Source: Actinomycetales bacterium (GTDB lineage Bacteria; Actinomycetota; Actinomycetes; Actinomycetales; JAHECE01). Taken from it: DNA of 30,418 nt. How positions within the stretch are numbered: position 1 is the first letter of the stretch; each line of letters starts with the position of its first letter. Shown here in pieces: positions 25,445 through 30,418 of the stretch. The stretch is taken from NCBI GenBank assembly GCA_024641895.1, contig JAHECE010000003.1:1-30418 (forward strand). The letters run 5' to 3'. A model generated the notes under the pieces. That model did no database searches. It saw only the letters and a program-made list of their open reading frames with translations, and was not told the origin of the DNA. The position numbers and the translations under genes are program-made.

Positions 25445-26635
25445 ATGAAGACCGTTGCCGATCTCGGCGACCTGCACGGGAAGCGGGTCCTCGTCCGCTC
25501 CGACCTCAACGTCCCGCTCGACGGGAAGACGATCACGGACGACGGACGCGTTCGCGCGTCGGTGCCCACGATCCAGCAGCTGCGCGACGCCGGTGCGGCC
25601 GTCGTCGTCGTGGCTCACCTCGGCCGGCCCAAGGGTGCGCCGGAGGACAAGTACTCCCTCGCGCCGGTGGCCGCGCGCCTCGGTGAGCTCCTCGGCGTGG
25701 ACGTGAAGTTCGCGACCGACACCGTCGGGGAGTCCGCCAAGGCGGTCGTCGCCGGCCTGTCCGACGGCGACGTCGCCGTGCTGGAGAACGTCCGGTTCTC
25801 CAAGGCCGAGACCTCGAAGGTCGACGCCGAGCGCGAGGCCTTCGCGGCCGAGCTCGCGGCACTCGCCGACGCGTACGTCTCCGACGGCTTCGGAGTCGTC
25901 CACCGCAAGCAGGCCAGCGTCTACGACATCGCGAAGCTGCTGCCGGCCGCCGTCGGCTCGCTCGTGCTCAAGGAGGTCGAGTCGCTGCGCAAGGCGACCG
26001 ACAACCCCGGCCGGCCCTATGCCGTCGTCCTCGGCGGCTCGAAGGTGTCGGACAAGCTCGGCGTCATCGCGAACCTGCTCAACGTGGCCGACCGCCTGCT
26101 CATCGGCGGTGGCATGGTCTACACCTTCCTCGCTGCCAAGGGCTACGGGACCGGCAACTCGCTCCTCGAGGCTGACCAGATCGACACGGTCAAGGGCTAC
26201 CTGGAGACGGCCGAGAAGAACGGCGTCGAGATCGTCCTGCCCACCGACATCGTTGCGGCGGACACCTTCGCCGCCGACTCCCCGTACGAGGTCGTGGCAG
26301 CGGACGCCATCCCCGACGGAAAGATGGGCCTCGACATCGGCCCTGACTCCGCGGTGCTCTTCGCGAGCAAGATCGCGGATGCCAAGACTGTGGTCTGGAA
26401 CGGTCCCATGGGCGTCTTCGAGTTCGAGGCGTTCGCGAACGGTACGAAGGTCGTGGCCCAGGCCATGATCGACTCCGACGCCTTCTCGGTGGTCGGTGGA
26501 GGCGACTCTGCCGCGGCCGTGAGGCGGCTCGGCCTTGACGAGGCCGGCTTCAGCCACATCTCCACCGGTGGCGGTGCCAGCCTCGAGTTCTTGGAGGGCA
26601 AGACTCTCCCCGGCATCGCGGTCCTGGAGGGCTGA
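25445..26635 (+). CDS. pgk: Phosphoglycerate kinase
   Basis: The 396-aa enzyme makes ATP from 1,3-bisphosphoglycerate. It has the N-terminal signature RVLVRSDLNVPLDG, the substrate loop VVVAHLGRPKG, ENVRFSKAETSK, the hinge region AVVLGGSKVSDKLGVI, and the nucleotide-binding VWNGPMGVFEFEAFANGT and VGGGDSAAAV. Length and motifs are normal. The ATG at 25445 gives MKTVADLGDL and has GGGA about 9 nt upstream; the in-frame ATG at 25430 would add five residues. tpiA begins 3 nt after the stop. Confidence 0.97.
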   Translation: MKTVADLGDLHGKRVLVRSDLNVPLDGKTITDDGRVRASVPTIQQLRDAGAAVVVVAHLGRPKGAPEDKYSLAPVAARLGELLGVDVKFATDTVGESAKAVVAGLSDGDVAVLENVRFSKAETSKVDAEREAFAAELAALADAYVSDGFGVVHRKQASVYDIAKLLPAAVGSLVLKEVESLRKATDNPGRPYAVVLGGSKVSDKLGVIANLLNVADRLLIGGGMVYTFLAAKGYGTGNSLLEADQIDTVKGYLETAEKNGVEIVLPTDIVAADTFAADSPYEVVAADAIPDGKMGLDIGPDSAVLFASKIADAKTVVWNGPMGVFEFEAFANGTKVVAQAMIDSDAFSVVGGGDSAAAVRRLGLDEAGFSHISTGGGASLEFLEGKTLPGIAVLEG

Positions 26636-26638
26636 ACC

Positions 26639-27418
26639 ATGGCACGTACCCCCCTGATGGCGGGCAACTGGAAGATGAACCTCGACCACCTCGAGGCGAT
26701 CCAGCTGCTCCAGAAGCTCGCCTGGTCCCTGGACGACGCGAAGCATGACTACGAGAGCGTCGAGGTCGTCGTCTGCCCGTCGTTCACGAACCTGCGTTCC
26801 GTGCAGTCGCTGATCGACGCCGACAAGTTGTCGATCAAGTACGGCGCCCAGGACATCTCGACCCAGGAGAAGGGCGCCTACACCGGCGAGGTCTCCGGGG
26901 CGCAGCTCGCGCGCCTCGGCGTCAGCTACGTGATCGTCGGCCACTCCGAGCGCCGCGAGTACCACAACGAGTCGGACGCGCTGGTCGGCGCCAAGGCGAA
27001 GGTCGCGCTCAGCCACGCGATGACGCCGATCATCTGCTGTGGCGAGGGCCTCGACATCCGCAAGGCCGGTGAGCAGGTGCCGTACACGCTGGCCCAGATC
27101 GACGGTGCGTACGCGGGCATGTCTGCCGAGGACGCCGTGAAGACCGTCATCGCCTACGAACCTGTGTGGGCAATCGGAACCGGTGAGGTCGCGACCCCGG
27201 ACGACGCTCAGGAGGTCTGCGCGGCGATTCGGGTACGGCTCGCCGAGCTGTACGACCAGACCGTGGCCGACACGATCCGCATCCTCTACGGCGGCTCGGT
27301 CAAGGGCTCGAACAGTGCCGAGATCATGGCCAAGCCGGACGTCGACGGCGGTCTCGTCGGTGGCGCGAGCCTGATGGCCGAGGAGTTCGCCTCGATCGTC
27401 CGCAACGCGGCCGGCTGA
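26639..27418 (+). CDS. tpiA: Triosephosphate isomerase
   Basis: The 259-aa TIM-barrel enzyme interconverts dihydroxyacetone phosphate and glyceraldehyde-3-phosphate. Active-site residues are N10 and K12 (MAGNWKMN), H102 (IVGHSERR) and E174 (AYEPVWAIGTG), with the phosphate-binding GGSVKGSN near the C-terminus. It starts 3 nt after pgk and is followed by a 19-bp hairpin, so it ends the glycolytic operon. Confidence 0.97.
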   Translation: MARTPLMAGNWKMNLDHLEAIQLLQKLAWSLDDAKHDYESVEVVVCPSFTNLRSVQSLIDADKLSIKYGAQDISTQEKGAYTGEVSGAQLARLGVSYVIVGHSERREYHNESDALVGAKAKVALSHAMTPIICCGEGLDIRKAGEQVPYTLAQIDGAYAGMSAEDAVKTVIAYEPVWAIGTGEVATPDDAQEVCAAIRVRLAELYDQTVADTIRILYGGSVKGSNSAEIMAKPDVDGGLVGGASLMAEEFASIVRNAAG

Positions 27419-27436
27419 GGACCGAAGGCACGCGGT

Positions 27437-27478
27437 GATCAGGGCCGGGCGGCGGTGGGCCGCCGCCCGGCCCTGATC
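27437..27478 (+). terminator. 19-bp terminator closing the gap-pgk-tpiA unit
   Basis: Positions 27437-27455 pair perfectly with 27460-27478 around a TGGG loop, and GCTTATCCTT follows. It is the most stable short-loop hairpin in the window and lies 18 nt after the tpiA stop. Confidence 0.9.
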
Positions 27479-27550
27479 GCTTATCCTTGACGAGGTCCGC
27501 CCGCCGAGGCGCGTGTGGGCGCCTGTCCGGTACCGAACGTAAGGAAGTCC

Positions 27551-27796
27551 GTGGACGCCCTGCGCATCATCTTGCAGGTGCTGCTCGTCATGACCAGCGC
27601 TGTACTGATCTTGTCGATCCTTCTGCACAAGGGGAAGGGCGGCGGTCTGTCGGACATGTTCGGGGGCGGCATCACCAGCAGCATCGGCAGCTCAGGGGTT
27701 GCTGAACGCAACCTGGACCGGATCACCATCGTGTCAGCGGTCCTGTGGGGCGTCGTCATCGTCCTGCTCGGGCTGCTCCAGAAGTTCGCAGTCTGA
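27551..27796 (+). CDS. secG: Preprotein translocase subunit SecG
   Basis: The 81-aa membrane protein is the small accessory subunit of the SecYEG channel. It has two membrane helices, residues 5-22 (RIILQVLLVMTSAVLILS) and about 56-77, joined by the conserved cytosolic loop LLHKGKGGGLSDMFGGG. The GTG at 27551 is preceded by AAGGAAG about 3-5 nt upstream, and the in-frame ATG at 27515 would add a non-SecG stretch. TATCCT at 27482-27487, just past the tpiA terminator, is a possible -10. Actinobacteria commonly keep secG after tpiA. Confidence 0.93.
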   Translation: MDALRIILQVLLVMTSAVLILSILLHKGKGGGLSDMFGGGITSSIGSSGVAERNLDRITIVSAVLWGVVIVLLGLLQKFAV

Positions 27797-27806
27797 AGGG
27801 CGGATC

Positions 27807-28154
27807 GTGGCAGGCGGAAGTGCAATCAGGGGCTCGCGCGTCGGCGCCGGCCCGATGGGTGAGGCGGAGCGGGGCGAGCAGGCTCCGAGGTTCTGGGTTT
27901 CTTACTGGTGCGCGAACCAGCACGAGACGCGGCCGAGCTTCGCTCAGGAGGCCGGCATGGTCACCCCAGAGATCTGGGACTGCCCGCGCTGCGGCCTCCC
28001 GGCCGGTCGGGAGAAGGACAACCCGCCCAACGCGCCGCGCAACGAGCCCTACAAGACGCACCTCGCGTACGTGAAGGAGCGCCGCTCCGACGCCGACGGC
28101 GCGGCCCTGCTCGAAGAGGCGCTCGCTTCGCTGCGAGCCCGTCGAGGCGGCTGA
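27807..28154 (+). CDS. rbpA: RNA polymerase-binding protein RbpA
   Basis: The 115-aa actinobacterial protein binds RNA polymerase and the primary sigma factor and stabilises the open promoter complex. It has the N-terminal core-binding motif IRGSRVGAGPM and a small zinc-type domain with candidate ligands C35 and H39 (WCANQHE) and C59 and C62 (CPRC). A basic linker follows, then the sigma-interacting helix pair YVKERRSDADGAALLEEALASLRARR. The ATG alternative lies inside the conserved N-terminus, so the GTG at 27807 is preferred, with AAGGGCGG just upstream. It starts 10 nt after secG and is probably co-transcribed. Confidence 0.94.
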   Translation: MAGGSAIRGSRVGAGPMGEAERGEQAPRFWVSYWCANQHETRPSFAQEAGMVTPEIWDCPRCGLPAGREKDNPPNAPRNEPYKTHLAYVKERRSDADGAALLEEALASLRARRGG

Positions 28155-28210
28155 CCGTCACTCAGCTGGCGGGTTGGCGCGACGGTGTCGTTCGGTGGGC
28201 GAGGTAGGCG

Positions 28211-28225
28211 CGGGGGAGTCCCCCG
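28211..28225. terminator. Short hairpin between convergent rbpA and the O-methyltransferase gene
   Basis: CGGGGG (28211-28216) pairs with CCCCCG (28220-28225) around a 3-nt loop. It lies 19 nt beyond the minus-strand stop at 28245 and 56 nt after rbpA, so it may serve both. Confidence 0.4.
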
Positions 28226-28244
28226 GCCAGAGTGCGGGGCAGGC

Positions 28245-28994
28245 CTAGCGCACCCGGCCGATCAGGAAGCCGTCGTAACCCTTGACCCCGACCGTCTGCA
28301 GCACGGTGGCGTCGAAGCCGTCGATCTGGGCTGCCAGGTTGAACATCTCCTGGGTTCCGCGCACGTCGTCGGCGCCGTTGTCCGGATCAGCGATCGAGCC
28401 GTGGCGCACCACGTTGTCGACCACGACGACCGTCCCGGATCGGGCTAGGTCGATCGCCCATCGCAGGTAGTAGGGGTTGTTCCCCTTGTCCGCGTCGATG
28501 AAGACCAGGTCGAACGGTCCGTAGCCGAGATCGCGCAAGGTCGGTAGCGTCCCGAGGGCCGGCCCCACGAGTACACGGACCCGCTCCGAAAGGCCTGCCC
28601 GGGCGATGTTCGCGCGAGCGACCTCCGCGTGCTCCGGCAGGAGCTCGAGCGATACGACCCGCCCCCCGGCCGGGACCGCTCGTGCCAGCCAGATCGTCGA
28701 GTACCCGCCCAACGTGCCGATCTCGAGGATCTCGCGGGCCCCCGAGAGCTGTGCGAGCAGGTGCAGGAACTTGCCCTGCAGCGGTGACACCTGGATCGGG
28801 GGAAGCCCGGCGGCGGCACTGTCGGCGACCGCGTCGTCGAGCACGTCGTCGCCGTTCAGCAGCCGGATAGCCAGGTAGTCGTCGACCGTCTCCCAGATCG
28901 GGTCGGCGTAGCCGCCGGAGCCCGTCCAGGTCCCGCTCGGTGTCGGGGTCACGTCGTCTGCGGCGCCGGGGGCTCCCTGGTGCGGCGCGCTCAC
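28245..28994 (-). CDS. Cation-dependent O-methyltransferase (COMT/CCoAOMT-like)
   Basis: The 249-aa protein is a class I methyltransferase of the Methyltransf_3 family. Motif I EIGTLGGYSTIWLARAVP is at 91-108, followed by the acid-ended strand VVSLE (113-117). FIDADKG (166-171) and VVVVDNVVRHGSIAD (189-203) supply the metal-binding Asp/Asn residues. Family members methylate catechol-like hydroxyls using SAM and Mg2+ or another divalent ion; the substrate is unknown here. The GTG at 28994 overlaps the pgl stop by 4 nt. A second in-frame GTG, 14 codons on, is an alternative start. Confidence 0.9.
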   Translation of the reverse strand: MSAPHQGAPGAADDVTPTPSGTWTGSGGYADPIWETVDDYLAIRLLNGDDVLDDAVADSAAAGLPPIQVSPLQGKFLHLLAQLSGAREILEIGTLGGYSTIWLARAVPAGGRVVSLELLPEHAEVARANIARAGLSERVRVLVGPALGTLPTLRDLGYGPFDLVFIDADKGNNPYYLRWAIDLARSGTVVVVDNVVRHGSIADPDNGADDVRGTQEMFNLAAQIDGFDATVLQTVGVKGYDGFLIGRVR

Positions 28995-29869
28995 TCGTCC
29001 CGCCCGCTCTCGAACGCCCGGCCGGCGGCAGGCGCGGCGTCTGCCGCCGCTGCGTCGAGGAGCCAGAGAGTCCGTTGCTTGCCTCTTGCTGCCGACGCGG
29101 GGACGTCGTCGAGGCCGGCGCGTCCCGAGAGCACCCGCCCGATGCGCTCCGCCTTCTCGGGGCCCGACGCGATCAGCCAGACCTGCCGTGCCTGTCCGAT
29201 CGCAGGCAACGTGAGCGAGACCCGTTCCGCAGGCGGCTTGGGGGAGCGGCGCACCCCCACGACCGGGCGGTCGCGCTCGCGCGCCCCGGGCAACCCGGGG
29301 AACAGGGAGGCGACGTGGCCGTCCGGGCCCACGCCGAGCATCACCAGGTCGAAGGCCGGAACGGCGAGCTCTGACGCAGGCGAGGACGCGTCCGACGGCG
29401 ACCCCGCGGTCGACGCCATCTCGCGCCGGCCGTCTGCCGAGAATCGGGCGAGCTCGGCGGCGTACGCCTCGGCGGCCTCCTCCGGGCTGCCGACCAGATC
29501 CGGCCCGGGAATCGCATGCACGTGATCCGTCGGCAACGGCAGGTGGTCCAGAAGGGCTTCGCGGGCCTGGGTCTCGTTCCGGTCGGGGTCTCCCTCCGGC
29601 AGGAAGCGTTCGTCGCCCCACCAGAGATGGACGCCCGACCAGTCGACGGCGCCGATCAGCGGGCTCCGCGCAGCGGCGGCGAGCGTCGCGTTGCCGCCGG
29701 TCCCGCCGGTGAGGACGACGTGGACGGGCCGGTTCACGGACTGCGCGTCCACGATGGTGAGCAAGAGCCGGGATGCGGTGCTCTCGGCGAGCAGGCTCGG
29801 GTCGGGCAAGACGACCACGGCGAGCGAGGAGGCGCTCGGGGATGTCGGCGAGGGCGATTCAGGTGTCAT
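28991..29869 (-). CDS. pgl: 6-phosphogluconolactonase
   Basis: The 292-aa enzyme hydrolyses 6-phosphogluconolactone, the second step of the oxidative pentose-phosphate pathway. Family motifs are HVVLTGGTGGN (50-60), WWGDERFLPEGDPDRNE (83-99), VMLGVGPDGHVASLFPG (176-192) and RVSLTLPAI (216-224). A Ser/Ala-rich stretch at 150-168 makes it longer than the usual 240-260 aa. Its ATG overlaps the stop of the 67-aa ORF (ATGA). The genes usually found upstream, zwf and opcA, are not directly adjacent here. Confidence 0.94.
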   Translation of the reverse strand: MTPESPSPTSPSASSLAVVVLPDPSLLAESTASRLLLTIVDAQSVNRPVHVVLTGGTGGNATLAAAARSPLIGAVDWSGVHLWWGDERFLPEGDPDRNETQAREALLDHLPLPTDHVHAIPGPDLVGSPEEAAEAYAAELARFSADGRREMASTAGSPSDASSPASELAVPAFDLVMLGVGPDGHVASLFPGLPGARERDRPVVGVRRSPKPPAERVSLTLPAIGQARQVWLIASGPEKAERIGRVLSGRAGLDDVPASAARGKQRTLWLLDAAAADAAPAAGRAFESGRDE

Positions 29870-30069
29870 GCCATCTCCACGTAGCTGAGGCCGTCGGTGG
29901 GCGAGCGGCCGTCGATCCCGTCCGGGCTGATCCGGCGAAGCGCCTCGGCGGTCGCGTCGGACAACGCGCGAGGGCGCAGCACCGCCCGCTGCGGCGGCTC
30001 CGGTGGCTGCGTGGAGGGGTAGGCGCCCGCGGGCCGGGAGGAGCGGCCCGCCGCGCGGGCCGGCCTCAC
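29866..30069 (-). CDS. 67-aa ORF between the transaldolase homologue and pgl, unknown function
   Basis: The GTG at 30069 overlaps the upstream stop (GTGA) and the TGA overlaps the pgl ATG (ATGA), a tight fit that argues for a real, coupled gene. Almost all codons end in G or C, as in the neighbours. The first 30 residues are Arg/Ala/Pro-rich. The rest reads RALSDATAEALRRISPDG and ends DGLSYVEMA. No family is recognised. The ALRRISPD piece faintly recalls the AEELRRLDPD tail of OpcA, the glucose-6-phosphate dehydrogenase assembly protein often encoded just before pgl, so a remnant of opcA is one possibility, but the match is short. Confidence 0.55.
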   Translation of the reverse strand: MRPARAAGRSSRPAGAYPSTQPPEPPQRAVLRPRALSDATAEALRRISPDGIDGRSPTDGLSYVEMA

Positions 30070-30418
30070 GTCCCGTCCCGGGACACGTGCGCCAGGACCT
30101 CCTGCCACGCCTGGCGGGACGCGTCGAGCGCCTCGTCCTCGAGCTCCGCGGTCACCTTGAGATAGACGAGCCCGAGCCTTTCCGCGTCGTCGATCACGCT
30201 CTGAGCGGCCGCGTAGACGGTGTGGATCGTGTCCCCGTGGATCTCGGCGTCCTGTTCGACGCTGGCGAGGGTCGCCTCGTTGACCGCGGCGACGACGCCG
30301 GGGGCGACCAGCTCGTCGACGTACCGGGTGCGACGGTAGGCGGGGTCTTCCACCTGGGTCCATGCCCAGATCGGACGCTGCGGCCGTGCTCCGTTCGCGG
30401 CGAGGTCCCGCCAGCGGG
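30066..30418 (-). CDS. Transaldolase homologue, C-terminal part (runs off the window)
   Basis: The last 116 or so residues are visible. They align along their length with the C-terminus of actinobacterial transaldolase: GARPQRPIWAWTQVEDPAY for the usual GARPQRPLWASTGVKNPAY, then YVDELVAPG, HGDTIHTVYAAAQSVIDD and the last helix RQAWQEVLAHVSRD. In the family the Ser and Lys of WAST..KNP are in the sugar-phosphate site; here they are Trp and Glu. The catalytic lysine lies outside the window. It may be a divergent or non-canonical transaldolase, or an inactive one. It overlaps the 67-aa ORF by 4 nt and heads the visible part of a pentose-phosphate operon. Confidence 0.75.
   Translation of the reverse strand, partial: RWRDLAANGARPQRPIWAWTQVEDPAYRRTRYVDELVAPGVVAAVNEATLASVEQDAEIHGDTIHTVYAAAQSVIDDAERLGLVYLKVTAELEDEALDASRQAWQEVLAHVSRDGT

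Noticed and set aside
28995..29621. N-terminal extension of the O-methyltransferase antisense-free frame upstream of 28994
   Set aside because: It is an alternative frame of pgl with Arg/Gly-rich composition. The GTG overlapping the pgl stop gives a normal-length enzyme.

Overview
The window is a GC-rich stretch of actinobacterial chromosome. PdtaR, RbpA, WhiA, a GrpB-tailed CoaE, a LexA box of the CGAAC-N4-GTTCG kind, frequent GTG starts and leaderless promoters all point to Actinobacteria. The gene order (polA, rpsA, coaE, uvrB, terC, uvrA, uvrC-rapZ-yvcK-whiA, gap-pgk-tpiA, secG-rbpA, then a pentose-phosphate block on the other strand) fits the Micrococcales, perhaps a Cellulomonas relative; the genus is inference. 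I see no prophage, insertion sequence, CRISPR array or toxin-antitoxin pair, so this is mainly a housekeeping region.

Layout. Bases 1-5263: a minus-strand tRNA with a CAA anticodon, the ANTAR response regulator pdtaR with a long histone-like N-terminal tail, a GNAT protein overlapping tail-to-tail with a hotdog thioesterase, and DNA polymerase I. Bases 5264-9263: a palindromic terminator, a minus-strand methyltransferase-alcohol dehydrogenase pair, and rpsA with a strong promoter, a long leader and two large downstream hairpins. Bases 9263-12973: an OsmC-family protein on the minus strand, then coaE and uvrB. Bases 12974-15725: a yybP-ykoY-type (manganese) leader and terC, then a bile-acid-symporter-like transporter and a YciI protein on the minus strand. 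Bases 15726-21221: uvrA behind a LexA box, and uvrC. Bases 21239-27418: rapZ-yvcK-whiA joined by 4-nt overlaps, then gap, pgk and tpiA, closed by a 19-bp terminator. Bases 27551-28154: secG and rbpA. Bases 28245-30418 (minus): a divergent transaldolase homologue, a 67-aa ORF, pgl and an O-methyltransferase, each overlapping the next by 4 nt.

How the genes fit together. All three nucleotide-excision-repair genes (uvrA, uvrB, uvrC) and the gap-filling polymerase polA lie within 19 kb, but I see a LexA box only at uvrA. The lower glycolytic genes lie beside genes that respond to central carbon state (rapZ/yvcK family) and beside oxidative pentose-phosphate genes.

The observations most worth following are: the terC leader, in which the 3' strand of the riboswitch base stem can instead pair with the ribosome binding site; a recurring TAnnnT-N6/7-start arrangement (leaderless transcripts) at pdtaR, polA, coaE, uvrB, yciI and uvrA; the tRNA with a leucine anticodon but a short variable loop; the basic tail of PdtaR; and the transaldolase homologue with altered phosphate-site residues, coupled to an unknown 67-aa ORF.
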